Positions 13,714-26,618 of a DNA stretch of 64,000 bases are shown piece after piece. Each line of letters starts with the position of its first letter. The stretch's first letter is position 1. Position numbers and translations under genes: made by a program. Origin of the DNA: Prosapia bicincta (lineage: Eukaryota > Arthropoda > Insecta > Hemiptera > Cercopidae). The stretch spans positions 52,382,229 through 52,446,228 of the forward strand of contig JBAIZL010000002.1 of the NCBI GenBank assembly GCA_036971475.1. The letters run 5' to 3'. Under the pieces are notes generated by a model that ran no database searches, was not told the DNA's origin, and saw nothing but the letters and a program-made list of their open reading frames with translations.

Positions 13714-14215
13714 GTAAGATATAAATATTGTTTCAGTGATTTTGTTAGTATTTGCATGGGTATAGAATTGGTCAGTATGATTTTCACTACCGACCGTACC
13801 GTTGATATCCAAACTCTCAGTAAATTATTATCAACTGTTTGTAAATTAGCCTATCGTTATATTTTTACTAAATGCGATTACTAAGTAATCGCCGAATTCT
13901 ACGTAAAATATACGTGTATGTTTTGTAAATATGAATATAGATAGAAATATAAGAAGTAAGACAAATTTACAAACATTTATATACAATACTTAAAAACAAG
14001 TAATAAATTTTGTTCAATCAATTCCTACTTAAATCAACAAAGACAAATTTTGTTTTAGTTTATTTTCATTTTACAACTACAAATAGTGTACAAATAAAAC
14101 CTCCACTTCAACATTATTAACATCCATTGTATCCACTAAAGGTTAAATAAAAATGTATTTGAACTTGATTGGATGAATAAAAATCGTATTTTATTAATTA
14201 TTAAAAATTTTCACA

Positions 14216-14216
<1 letters not shown>
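13714..14216. other. AT-rich spacer or intron
   Basis: No coding signal seen downstream of the possible donor at 13714. Confidence 0.4.

Positions 14217-14287
<71 letters not shown>
14217..14287. repeat. (TA)n microsatellite
   Basis: About 35 TA units. Confidence 0.97.
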
Positions 14288-14290
<3 letters not shown>

Positions 14291-15640
14291 GAGAGTGTGA
14301 GCTAATAGACGGGATTAAATAAACTCGTCTAGGTAAACCGTAATATGTGAAATAAGACCTTTTTCTCAAAATTTTATCAAGTTGTCCGTTTAGTTATAGA
14401 CTAATAGACTAAATAGAAACAATCAATTCTTTTTTTAATAACTTTTATTGTATCATTTAAATGAAATATTTTCTGTTAATTTTCTTGAGCGTTTATAGAT
14501 AGTACAGAGAACCAAGTATAATAAAATAATATTTGACTAGACTTATCGCTTTATAAAAATGTCTTGCCTAATATTTGCCTCACATAAGTGTTATTTTTAC
14601 GTGTCATAGCTTCTGTGGCAATTGTTTCTTGTATTGTCGCTAAACCAGAGACTTCGCAGTGAAAAGTTTCATTTTTTTTTACGTCCTACGCTTCATTTTT
14701 TTACGTTATATCATTGTATCATTTCAGCACATTCCTTGTCAGGTATGCTATTAAGTTATTTTTTTTTACTGTTAAAATTGAATACAACATTTTAAAACTG
14801 TATTCACATATTTTCCCTCTAGTGTTTTGTAATACCAAAATAATTTGTTGGGGAACATACAATTAGGTTGGGAATATCACTCAGCACTTTGTGCACTCAG
14901 GTGCGGTGTACATTCTACTGAAATTTTATACACGCTTTTTATATCAAGACTTTCCGTTATTTTTAGAGTATCGTAATATTTTATACTCATTATACAAACA
15001 AGAGTATTAATGGAAAATATTATGTTTTACCCGAATTTCTTTATTTAATTTATTTAGAATTATACTTGGCCATTTTTATTACCTAATGTTTATACCTAGG
15101 GTATTATTATACCTAAGGATAATTATTTCTAAGAAACAAAACTATCTTGTTAAAATATACATCAAATAAACGTGTTTAAATAATAATTGGCATGGATTAT
15201 ATATTTATTCTTGTTCATATAAAAGTGTTTTAAAAAAACTCAAAAAATCAAGGTTTTAAGGGCTGTAAATTTGTGTTACCGATATTGTATTATTTGTAAA
15301 AAGTATGTAAAGAGACGTTAGTGGTTTTAGGTTTATTATATATAATTATATAATACCACAATCAAGGTATGACAGTAAGGTTTGTTGCGGTCTGGTTTGA
15401 CAATGGGGCACTCGAAACGGGAAATAGTCACCCTAAACGGCTGTCCTGGTTAATCATAAATTATGTTCTGCTTTCAGCGTATTTCTACACATTATTACGT
15501 TTTAAATTGTATAAATATTTATCTATATTATTAGTCTATGTATTATTCGTTAATTATTTACAATTTGTATAAATTATTTAATGTGTTATTGAATGCATAA
15601 AGTTGTAAATGAAATTTGTTAATACTTTTTTTAATAAACA
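14288..15640. other. AT-rich spacer
   Basis: No gene or repeat family recognised. The 67-residue frame at 15369-15572 has no domain and AT-driven composition. Confidence 0.5.
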
Positions 15641-15840
15641 CTTGAAGGGTGCGGAGGGAAAACGCAAGATGTCCATTTTTTTCAATTTTGAGTTTTGTGC
15701 ACAGAACGTTAGATAATATGCTAAAGTATCACCACATGCAAAATGACAGAGGAATAACGCTCATTGTCCAAGTTATTTAACAAAAAAATAATCAGTACCA
15801 GAGGAAGAACGCACGTTGTCCACCACACCCTTCAAGAATG
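15641..15840 (+). repeat. Subterminal repeats of a DNA-transposon remnant
   Basis: The sequence opens with CTTGAAGGGTG (15642-15652), inverted as CACCCTTCAAG at 15826-15836. Between them are three direct repeats of the pattern GAGGAA-AACGC-nnn-TGTCCA at about 15654, 15749 and 15800. Clustered subterminal repeats inside an inverted end are typical of cut-and-paste transposon termini. Their position just 5' of the transposon-gene fragment supports one element. No matching right end was found near 16.6-16.8 kb, so the 3' side looks truncated. Confidence 0.5.
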
Positions 15841-15866
15841 CAAGAATTCCCTCTCATGCGCATAAA

Positions 15867-16625
15867 GGGTTTGTTGTTTAGCATTTCAGTCAATTTTTGG
15901 GGTGACCTCACGCCGTTTACATACTTTAAAAAGTGCACTTGCTAAAACTGGTCAGGCCCCTGTTGACAAAATGGGGAAGCATACAAACAGATGGAACAGT
16001 CTTCCTGAAACATCACATGATGCCTTACATAGGCCTAAATTTTTAAATTCTCTAAAAAGCCGTAAATCACAATATAGTCTTGCTGACTCAGATAAGATTT
16101 ACTTACTTGAGGACCATAATAATAAAAAGCTTTTAGGCATGTTTTGCAGAAAAACCCTGGCGTACAAATATCCCTAGAAACGATTAGGCTCACTTTGGTG
16201 ACAAAGCACAACATAAAATTGGGGTAACCCCGGACTGATACCTGCAGTATGTGTGATGAACACAAGATAAAGGAATTGGTTATTTTAGGAGATATACAAA
16301 AAACTACAGACACAGTTGAAAAAAATATGTTGAATGAATCTCTCACAAAACTGCAATATGATATGACACTTCATAAAAAGAAAGCACAGTGGTTTTATGC
16401 AAACAAGAAAAATTCACGGTTACATGCCAAGAAAAATGTTGAATATGAAGATATTTGTATGGATTAGAAGCGTAACCTGCCTTTACCGAAATTAGCACAA
16501 ATGACGTATACTATAAGCGTCATTATTCTTTCAACATTCATGTTTTGGCCACAACATTCATGTTCTTGGTGATTCATATTTTTATACGTATAATAGTACG
16601 AATGTTATATACTATTACAAGTTCA
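15867..16625 (+). pseudogene. Degenerate transposon-derived gene fragment (GKHxNR/CDxH/NDVYYKR-type)
   Basis: Conserved blocks of a repetitive insect protein family that I know from transposon-like genes can be followed in order through three frames. AFQSIFGVTSRRL (from about 15885) is followed by PVDKMGKHTNRWN (ORF 15902-16177, no ATG), QYSLADSDKIYLLE, then after a frameshift RTDTCSMCDEHKIKE (around 16231-16275), then an LHKKKAQWFY block and NLPLPK. After another frameshift come NDVYYKR (about 16500) and NIHVLGDSYFYTYN (about 16555-16597). Lesions include a frameshift between 16140 and 16200, a TAA just before the CSMCD block, a TAG at 16465, a frameshift at about 16500, and a ~20-bp tandem duplication of the ACATTCATGTT segment at 16532-16570. 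The upstream repeats may be its left end. Family assignment is from memory of motifs; the superfamily is not determined. Confidence 0.6.
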
Positions 16626-19600
16626 TATAATAAAGTATTTTGAAAACTCAACGAACAATGTCTTTTCTGAGGTTAACAAAATAAACAAAAAAAAACCTAA
16701 TGTGGTAACTTAAAAAATTCTTAGAGGTATAAATTGTACAGGGATATATAATTAATCATTAAAATATGATTAGTTAGCTTGGTTTTCATAAACATTTGTG
16801 AACTTCAAACCTTTAATGTTTGAAAAGCTTCTCCTGTAAAATTTACTTTTTGTGAACTTGAGTTTTTCCTCTGCACCCTTCATTTGGGAACATATACTTG
16901 TATTTGTTATATTCCGGTATTACAATGGGAGTATTCCCCTATTATTTACATGGATCTATACAGAAGCTATATACATGCTTCTAACAATAGTAGCATTTAA
17001 AGGTAATACAAATATAAGCTATATAGTTTTCTATTATAAATTACTGTTTCGAAGATAAACACAACAGGAAATACAAATATACTTTAACCAAATTGGATAT
17101 AATATTAGTCAAGAAGGTAATATAACGATTGGATATGATATAACTATAGAAGATAGTAACAAGTAAACAGATAACTGGGAGAGCATAAAGTAAAAGAGTA
17201 TATAGATTCAAACTGCTAAACCAAACAAATCAATAAATTGACGACCTAACATGCTGTAATGCCAAACGGTTCAAAATTATCTCAGAGGTTAAAAGAGAAT
17301 TTAATATTGATTTTAATCCCTCATTATGCGATTCATTTATTTTACATCTACTGAATGAAAAGTTGGTCACGTTTTTAATACGTTTAGTATATTATAAAAT
17401 TACCAAGACAAAATTAGATATTTCCAGAAATGTTTTGTAACACAGTACTTTTATTTTCATGAATTTTTTATCCAAAATATTTTCAATATTTTGAAAAAAA
17501 TTTAAATAATTTTAAGATGAAAGTTACGTTACATTTCTTTTAAAATATAACTATTTCAGAAATTACCATTCTCAAATATGTTTTTATGAATATTATAAAT
17601 TTATATACATCTAAAATAGTTAGAGTTTGATGTATAAATAATACGATAAAACGAAGTAGTTAATGGATGTAATTATTTAATTATCCTGACGATCGACAAT
17701 ATATTCGTGTTTTTAGTAACAGGAAATAAAAGCTAACTTGAACATTACTATGTAACTAGTAGCATTGATACTGCGTTTTATAAATTGCTATTACCACTCA
17801 ATATAAACAGTGTTTTCTTGCTTTACGGCACGACTTTGTGCAGTGTTTACGACCAATAACTGGTGTTTTACTCAGCCCCGTCTCCGACGACTATATAATG
17901 TCCAATGACCTATAATCCTCCACCTAACTTTAAAATTTATTTAAAGAATAGAGATTTTCTTTCCGCATATGGGGTTCAAGCAAAGATCGAAATCAATCTA
18001 AATTTTGCTTTGATTTAAAGGCATGTTGTTAGAATTGAATTTCAAATGCTTTACTTCAGAAATCAAATGTGGAAGTCTAACCTTATACCCGCCTGGCACC
18101 AGTGTTAAATCACCATTAAAAATATAAGTTACAGCTTGGGAATGCGTAATTAAACAGGAAAAATATTTGCTCAAGTTATTATTTGTCTGGTTTATTTTTA
18201 AAGAAGTTCGAGTTTGTTATAAAACAGAACATATTTATTGAAATTAAAGTTAAAACAGTGGTATAAACCTTATAAACAAATGTTATTGTTTACATTCAAT
18301 ATCTAAGGATATAGGACCTTATCTCTGATAATAATAATTTTTGTAAAGCTAAATTCAATTTAGCAGTCAGAGTCCCGGGCAATTTATAAAACCGTTTTTA
18401 ATATTAATAATCTACAAAGAAGAATCTGTCGAATAACTTCATAATTTGGGTACTAACACAATGAATCACAATACGCATAGATCATGAACAGCTGACATAT
18501 CGTATCTCGTAACATTAGATTTCCTCGTTTTTAAACATTAAGAAGCTACACAGCGTTGTCCAAATACGCTTGATATTCATTGATTATTTCATAGAATATA
18601 TAAATTACTAATTGAATGGAATCGTACTTTGTAACACCTGTTACTACGTTTCACGGTTCAGCTGCATCAATATTAATTTCACGCTCAGATTGGTTAGTCC
18701 CGGGGAACTCTTTGACAACTACTATATCATGTTTACTCTTCTCCCCACCGTTCATGTCCCATTTACATTGAATGCAATCTCTTGGTATGAAAATTTAAAA
18801 AATCATTTAAATATATTAATTACAAAGTATTAACAATGTAAGTGTTACGGAAGCCTTTACAGGAATATTTCGATTAAACTTATAAATTACTTTTTTCACT
18901 ATCGCAAGCAATTTATTTTCCAGAAATTGAATTTCTTAAAGTGTGGAAGCAGACATTTTAACATGAATCAAATCTGTAAATTAAACACTTGCCTAAACTA
19001 ATTGGAAAGAGGCGTTTAGAAACGATATTATTTGATTTACGATTAGAGTTGAAAAATGAGCATAAATCTCCGTGAACGTCCATCCTCATTTAAACCAAAG
19101 TAAATTGTTTAGGTATTAGCGAACGCTAAAGAGTGTAGGTGTAATTTAGTAGATCAAGTTGAAAATATAAATAATGATTTTAATTTTCTCATTTATTTCT
19201 TTTTGTGATGAATACTTAATGTTTTATGTTTATTTATCTATTCATACTTTCTGTTCTATATTTATTTAGGCACATTTCTACTTGTACTACATACATTGTT
19301 GTTCCTTATCAATTAGAATTAGTTTTGGACTATAATTTAGGTTTTCCTGGAATAAAAACAACGTTTTGTTGAAAATTTTAGTAAGCAATGCGGATGATAG
19401 ACTAAAGAGACGAAATTATGCTATTTGGAAAAAAACGACGATTCCTCGACACAGTTACTGCTCTAAGAGCTCTTTGAGTAGAGCTGTAACCAAATATTTA
19501 TCGTTGAGGGAAGCCCTAAAATGAAAGGTAGATATACTCAAGTCACATGTGCAATATGAATTCAAGAAAGACATAAATTATATTTATAAAGTTTCATAAA

Positions 19601-20340
19601 GTTATAAAATATTTTGAATATTTGTGAGTTACAACCTAATTTCTACCTCTAACTATTTACCTTTAGAAGATAATGTGCATACATTTCTAACGTAAATATA
19701 CAGATGCATATTTTGTGCTGTCCTCCTATACCTTTGATAATGTATACATGCAGACGCATACCTTATAATCTACTCTGAGATACATTTTGGAATATATACA
19801 TACATGTAACATAATTATTACAAACTTCACACGGATAAAAATTTACAAAGAACGTTGGCTTGTGTAAACTCCATATTTAATTTAGATGCGATTTACAAAA
19901 TACAACTTCATATTTTACATTTAGTATATAATGATCTACTTATTTATCAGCGGACCGTTTTACAACAGGTAGCTGTTTTTTTATCGCCGATTTTTTACAA
20001 TCTATATTATATCACGTATGTAGGCCGAAATAGTTTTTGAAAATTACTATGACCTTGTGCTCAAAATTTTAATTTGAGTGTAGCAAGCTCAACTACTTTA
20101 TTAAATGTAGTGATTTATTGGGAGTGCCATTTTATTATTATAAAGACTTTACTCAAAATGAATCTGTGAATGCGTTTGGTAGGATTTTATCAATCAGTTT
20201 TAGTAGGTACGTTATTTGGTGGTAATTGTTCATATGCTTATTCCAATTTTCCCACGAAAAAAAATCTTAGAAATAATCTAAACAGAAACGTCTAATAGAA
20301 ATCTTTCATTTTATTTCTACTAACTTCCATCGTATATACG

Positions 20341-20344
<4 letters not shown>
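16626..20344. other. AT-rich spacer with one imperfect hairpin
   Basis: No gene recognised. GTTACTGCTCT and AGAGCTGTAAC (19454-19490) form an 11-bp stem with one mismatch around AAGAGCTCTTTGAGT. The short frames at 16852, 18612 and 19855 are hydrophobic AT-rich translations without domains. Confidence 0.5.
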
Positions 20345-20620
<276 letters not shown>

Positions 20621-20831
20621 ATTGAAATCAATTCTCATGGTCATTTTCTCAATACACAGTACCTAAATTATTAACGAAGTATTTGTGCAAAGCCCAAGCA
20701 ATGGGGGATTTGTAAACGAGTATCGTGGCAATAGGAGAGCAACACCTGTGCTGAAGTGATTGTAAATTAAATCCTTCGAAATCCATTCCCGCTGAAATTT
20801 TATCCAACAGAGTTTGAGCATTTAATAACAC
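20621..20831 (-). other. Unrecognised small reverse frame
   Basis: A 60-codon reverse frame (20649-20831) starts at a GTG or TTA-region codon, not an ATG in good context. Its composition is more protein-like than its neighbours, with LDKISAGMDFEGFNLQSLQH and SPIAWALHKYF. No domain is recognised. It could be a decayed transposon or exon fragment, or chance. Confidence 0.15.
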
Positions 20832-22057
20832 GTCGCATGGTTTCGTTTAGTGATTTATAGTCTAATATTTTTACAGTTACGTTGAACAAAATAGGGTTAA
20901 CGTTACAGTATGATTAATAGAAAGACATTTGAAAGTAAATTAGGGTTAAAATTAGAACTCGAAAATGATTATGCAGTTGGATGCTCATATCCGTATGTAG
21001 TAGAATTGTTCCTTGTATATTTTAACACCCATAATTTTCAGTTGCACCTTCAGTCATAAGAACCGTGCACTTTTGACATTGAAAAAAATTCACACATTAC
21101 CACTTTTGACTTGTTTCACTTTATTACAAGAAAATAATATTAGCAATTCTGTTTATACCTGAGTATTAATGTAAAATATTTGTCTAACTACCTTTATTGT
21201 TAATAACAGTTAGTTATTTTATTTTTCAAATATTAATATAAATTATTTGGGACGTATTTAAGAATTCAAAACTATTCTAAGTAAAATATCGTTTAATCCC
21301 CGATTCGAGTACATTATGAGTAAAAAGAAATGTTTTAAGTATAATAAATTAATAATTTTTATTTTAATTAATAGGCAACAATTAATATTAGGAAAAACGC
21401 ATCTTATCTGTCAAATGTCAATAATTACTTTTGACCATTTATAGGCATATTCCGTTTAATGTTTATTATTTTAAGAAAAATAATCCTAGCACGTTTTTCG
21501 ATTTAACACACTATGTCTATTAATAAATATTCTATACAAACATCTACCATTAAAGTATTATTTTTTCCTGTATTCTTTTAGCTTTACAGAGCTTTCATGA
21601 GCCTCTTTGTACTTGTTATCTACTCTTGCCCTAATAATACGACCAAATGAGTGAACTATCAACATATGCGTTTCCTGATTACCTTCTTGCAAAGAGCTCA
21701 GTCGATAACATTACCTACATTTTTTACGCTACATGTGATGTGCTAGGTAAGCAGAATTTCTACGATTACCCATAGTACGCGTTTGACATAAAACAATAAT
21801 TGTTTGAACGTTGGTAGTAAATAATATTGTAATTTAAAATTAAAATATGAATTGTTTAATAAATATGATTTTCAAGTTCCAAATATAGCGGAAAAACTGG
21901 CGCTACTCGTTCTCAAACATTCACCATATATGCAGAATATAAAAATATATTTTTGCCTTTTATTTTTAAAACAATGTTTTTCATTGTATAGTTCAAAAAT
22001 CTATTTGCATTATATAAGCTATGAGCACCGATTTTATATAATATTAAGGATTTATTG

Positions 22058-22059
<2 letters not shown>
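20832..22059. other. AT-rich spacer
   Basis: No gene or repeat family recognised. Confidence 0.5.

Positions 22060-22123
<64 letters not shown>
22060..22123. repeat. (TA)n microsatellite
   Basis: About 32 TA units. Confidence 0.97.
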
Positions 22124-22127
<4 letters not shown>

Positions 22128-22310
22128 CAAAGTTAACTTTAGAAGATTCGCTGAGTTCATTGTAAACATCAACAAAATGCTGGTTCTGATCATTATACAT
22201 ACGCCGATGCATAAATGTTGGAGATTTTCTCCAACAATGTTTCTCCGATCTCCTGCTGGAGGGGACCTGAACTAAGATCATCTTCTAGGTGAAGTTCTTC
22301 TGGCCCTTAA
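22124..22310 (-). other. Possible decayed coding fragment, two competing frames
   Basis: On the reverse strand two overlapping frames are both protein-like: one includes HRRMYNDQNQHFVDVYNELS, the other LQQEIGETLLEKISNIYASA. The region is less AT-biased than its flanks. No family is recognised and both frames are short, so a broken gene fragment is only a possibility. Confidence 0.15.
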
Positions 22311-23458
22311 ATCAGCATGTAATTTTAAATCTTTGCTCTATTTGAAGAATATTCTTTACTAGAAATCTCTATATATAGTTTTATAGGTATTATATGATAT
22401 ATCATTTATATTTGAGTACAAAGCGAGAAAATGTGATTGCTTTAGTGTTTTATTTAGTCAGACCTACAATATCTTCCAGAGTTTACTAATTCTAAAATCC
22501 TTACCTTATCATACATGTACATATTATTTTTATTATAGATATTCGCTGCGTTATTAGTGTTCCACTATGTTGACAGTTGTCAGTAGATGATTTTTCAGGA
22601 TCCAGTAACAACGTTTTCACATTAATAAATTTCATCATAATTTCCACATGCCTTCTTTTAATATCACACTACATCCTAATCCATTATAATAGGAGTTTGC
22701 AATTTATCGTTGCACCAATTTTCCTAATTTAATGTTTCTTATTGATGCTAGTAGCTTTATAACTCTTTAGAAAGATATTTTAGGGTTCACATTTTGTCCA
22801 CTTGTATAATCTGCTGGTTAATTTTCTTCCTTAAAGATTTTTCGACAACAGTAAGATCTTACGGAGACCGGTTTCTTATGTTTGAACTTAGCTTTAAATA
22901 GAATTTATAAAAAAACTGTATTTAATTATCGAGTCATTAGCAAATGATTTTTGCACATTGTTTGAAAAAGTTAAAAACTTTATAATGGGCAGAAGGATTG
23001 GAACCATGAAGGATATCACATCAAGAATTGGAAATAACTTTGCAGTCTATATATATATATATACCAGGTACTTACCTTATACCAGTGTAAATTATTACTA
23101 TTCGCTAAAATTAACTGTAGTAATTTGCTTATAAAGTCAAATGTTAAATATAAAGAGAAGAAATAAAGAGGGGAAAGTTTTGTAGAGTGTTCTCGTGGAA
23201 ACAAAACATAAGACAGGTTTGTCACGTTTCCTCAAATTCCACTTTCGTTAACGCTCAGTTCCATTAGATTGTTTCATATTCCTTGTTCAAATAGTTTTAA
23301 CACCAATTCAATTACTTTTAATTTTTAAAATGCCTAATTAAATATCGAAATCTTGTGCTGCTCATAACTGGTTGTTAATTACTATTACTCTTAGCTATTA
23401 CTTGCGACCAGACTTTTTGTTAACTAAATGTTGTTATATTGTTAACTTACATTTGGAG
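22311..23458. other. AT-rich spacer
   Basis: No gene recognised; a short (TA)n tract lies at 23046-23062. Confidence 0.5.
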
Positions 23459-23836
23459 GAAACGTTTTTGTCTTACGACTTCTTCAGCCTCGTATTTTTG
23501 ATAATAGTATTGTGCAGTGCGCCTTTGTGTTCTTTAAATCTTTCGGCGAATGATCTGTCTGTTTGTTCAATATACAACTTATTGCAGTTTTTGCATTTTA
23601 GTTTATATACTCCTGGGTTATTGTATGTGTTGGTATTGTTATTAATGCTGGCTCTGATAGCCCTTTGTGGTTCTGTAAGATGCATTGTATACTGCTTTTT
23701 TGAATTGGTGTGTTATTTTATTTGTGAGTTTGCTTATGAATGTGAGGGTAATGAGTATGTTTGTTTTCGTGTTTTTGTTGTTTGTGCAAGCTAAAAACAT
23801 AATTAATTCTACTAAACACGTAATATAAAAACACAA
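23459..23836 (-). pseudogene. Penelope-like retroelement fragment: GIY-YIG endonuclease domain
   Basis: The reverse frame 23473-23685 carries PGVYKLKCKNCNKLYIEQTD followed by RSFAERFKEH. This is the start of a GIY-YIG nuclease domain with the C-x2-C pair, in the version typical of the endonuclease that follows the reverse transcriptase in Penelope-like elements. The expected YIG reads YIE and the expected GR reads DR, so catalysis is probably lost. The frame stops soon after the EH block and the later part of the domain is missing. Directly downstream (23459-23490, minus strand) CTGAAGAAGTC-GTAA-GAC-AAAAACG follows, a copy of the dispersed hairpin motif. A second reverse frame (23642-23836) overlaps upstream, suggesting a frameshift. 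No reverse transcriptase motifs were found beyond 23836. It is a dead, 5'-truncated copy. Confidence 0.7.
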
Positions 23837-25204
23837 AATTATTCCTTAAAGCAATAACACCTGCAGCACCTACCCTATAAGTAATTAACATTTCTGTTCA
23901 CATAATTAACATTTCAATCTAATCTGAAACAAGGAGTTTCAGTTTTTACAAAATTAAAAATTCCATAATTATTTTTAAAAACCAACTTCAGCATACACTT
24001 ATTAATTAGTTCCTAATAGAAATAAAATTATTAATAAATATATTATTAATTAATACATTAATATTTAGTACAAACGCATCTGTGCAACAGTAAAAAAACT
24101 TTTAAAACTTGTTTAACAGCAGTTTTCGTCTTATGGATCAAAATTCTACAGTAAAAAATATTAGGGGCCAATAAAAGAAACATTCCATTCTCGTTTGAAG
24201 GCGAAAACATCCAACGGCTGCCATAAAAAGCAGCAATAACACGATTTGGGTTGAATATTAAAATAAATCTACTGTGGCGTTTACATTATTGGTACTAAAA
24301 TATAGTGGATATTTGCTTATTACTGTTCACACTTGGCTGATTTTATGACTACACATGCAGGAAAAAATCGTTCGTTTTTTCAATTTAGCGTTATAAAATT
24401 TTGCCCGTTAGTAAATAAATCAGTTGAAAATTTATTCGATCATAACGTAACTGTTAAATCATTTTTGGTTATGAATTTATTTTAAATCAGAATTTTATTG
24501 GAAGGGATATAAAGAAACTAAAATGGTGTAAAAATCTGTAAATTTCTATTATTGCCATTTTAAAACCCTTTTATAACCTATCAATAACGATTTTTAAATA
24601 AAAATTATGTTATCTATTACTTTCAGGTTTATGTACGTCATGTAATTTATATTACAGGTATTTTATTAGGTTATAAGTTATTTTAAGTAGAATAATTTAC
24701 TAAATAACCGTTATTATACATCTTTTCTTTGTTTAGGTCTTACAAAATAAATATACAATACACCAAACAATTATATAAAACTTTCAACATATACGCTAAG
24801 GTGCTAGTTATTTTTGAACAGTTTCTTTTAAAAGCAACTATTATTCCTTTTTATCTATCAAATTATTTCTATGTATGTGGTTTATTCGATGATTTACTAT
24901 CTATATAGATAGTTTGTAAAAAAAATAATAATTTATATATTTTACCTATAAAAAAATTATTTACCCTACAGTATATAATATATACTTCATGAATGTATAA
25001 TATGCACCTAATTATCAACTTTCAAATAAAATTACCATTGTAATTACTAGGTTTATCAGGATATTTCGAACTAAAAAGTTTTTAAACTGTAAAAAAGTCT
25101 TAAATACAGCATTGGAATACATGATTGGTAATACCTATATTATAGGTATACCATAGTAATACCTATGACAGCAATGATACCCTATTGGTGATAGAAAATA
25201 TTTT
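23837..25204. other. AT-rich spacer with a perfect palindrome
   Basis: No gene recognised. ATACCTATA-T-TATAGGTAT (25131-25149) is a perfect hairpin; TAATACCTAT recurs nearby. A 5'-extended piece of the Penelope-like element was looked for here and not found. Confidence 0.5.
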
Positions 25205-25425
25205 AAATTGTAAATGGATATCTATTAAGAGTTTTATAATTTGTTGATTATTATTTGGTTTTTTATAATGTTATGTATTTTATAAATTGTAAGTTATGTT
25301 GTATAGTTGTTTAAATAATATTGACCTCTTGAAAAGGAATTTCGGAAAGAAATTCGAAACGTTAATTGTTCTAAAAAAAGCAAAATTATCTGTGATATGT
25401 CATTAGCCAATATAAAAAATTGTTT
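25205..25425 (+). repeat. Dispersed repeat with GAATTTC/GAAATTC hairpin, copy 1 of 3
   Basis: The core is CTCTTGAAAAG, GAATTTC, GGAAA, GAAATTC, GAAACG at 25326-25362: a perfect 7-bp stem between conserved blocks. About 110 bp upstream (ATTAAGAGTTTT, ATAAATTGTAAG, TATGTTGTATA) and 50 bp downstream (ATATGTCATTAGCC) are shared with both arms of the structure at 55595-56125. Probably the end of a retroelement, likely Penelope-like. Confidence 0.65.
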
Positions 25426-26578
25426 TGTATTTGGTTTGGTTTATTGTCCACATTACCTATAATTTATTCACAGCAAATATTTCTGAAAATAGTTTAAAAG
25501 TAATATAATATATATATAAGCTGTCAAACACACACACACATACACACACCATTAGAGTTTTATAAAATAGTCTATATATACTGTATGTGAGTGTGTGTGT
25601 GTTACAAAATCAACACAAAACTAGACCCATTGAGATGATTCTTTACTGGGACATTTTTAGTGTCGCCGATTAACAAATGGGCGAATTTTTATTTAGAAAT
25701 TCCACGTGGGCACTGCACCCTGACCTCGAAACTCCCTTAACATTCAATTATCTATACTCGATTTTATTACTTGGCTTGTCAGCTGACATTAAATGTGTTT
25801 GTAATCATCTGTAAAATTTACGTCTGTACACAATTAAAAAGGTAATACTAAATGTTTGTTGTTATTTTCTTTCAAGGCTAGTTAAATTTTACGTATGTCA
25901 TAATACTAGCAGAAACTTTTCCTTATCTTAGTTTTTCATGATAATAATCGTTAAAGTTTATAATGTCCAATTTCATATGCATATTTTAATGTTTTTCTTT
26001 CACGAAATTTAACAATATCATTTCCTTTAATGTTTACTGTAAAAGCATATTTTGAAGTTGGAATCCGGTAATAGAAAACATAATTTGTATTTACAATAGC
26101 CTTTTCTCTTCATCCTTATCTTTATATAATTCTTCTTCTGGAAATTTAATAATTTATTATTTTACTTCAAGAAATAAATTTTATTTATTTATTAAGTAAT
26201 AAAATTTAAATATTGAAATAATGATTTCCATGGACAAAATTACCATAAAATAACTTATTTTATATCACAAAATCCCTCAAGAAACATGTGTTCAATTTCG
26301 GGTAAAATGTTGAGGGCAAAGATAGACCATAAACATTGCGGAGTGTAGACCATAAACATCTGTGCGCAAATGATTGTAAATTGTCTATTTCTAAATCCTT
26401 TACGATGCAAATGTTTCGCACCAGAGTTGCCGTGTTTAACGAAACGTTAGCCTAATATATTTGTAACATACTACGTGTAGATTGTACGAAATTAATTTAA
26501 ACGTATAGTAAATATTTAGAAATTAAAACTGGAATTAATCATAGTTGTTATTATTATTACATTAATTATGAGTCATTC
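25426..26578. other. AT-rich spacer with an inverted CA/TG pair
   Basis: A short (CA)n at 25529-25549 and a (TG)n at 25588-25601 face each other across about 40 bp and could pair. No gene recognised. Confidence 0.5.
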
Positions 26579-26618
26579 CTGATGATGTTGGTACTGTTTG
26601 GTAACAAAAACCTTTGAA
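26579..26618 (+). repeat. Hairpin motif copy (CTGATGATG...AACAAAAACC)
   Basis: TTCCTGATGATGTTGGTACT is followed by a loop and AACAAAAACCTTTGAA. It matches the minus-strand copy at 3604-3652 block by block. The stem is weaker here (TGTT with AACA). Confidence 0.55.

Noticed and set aside
16035..16346. 103-residue reverse frame
   Set aside because: It overlaps the plus-strand transposon pseudogene, whose motifs are recognisable; the reverse frame has none.
23372..23794. 140-residue plus-strand frame, the longest in the window
   Set aside because: It lies antisense to the GIY-YIG fragment. The reverse strand carries the recognisable GVY and FKEH motifs, so the plus frame is a shadow.
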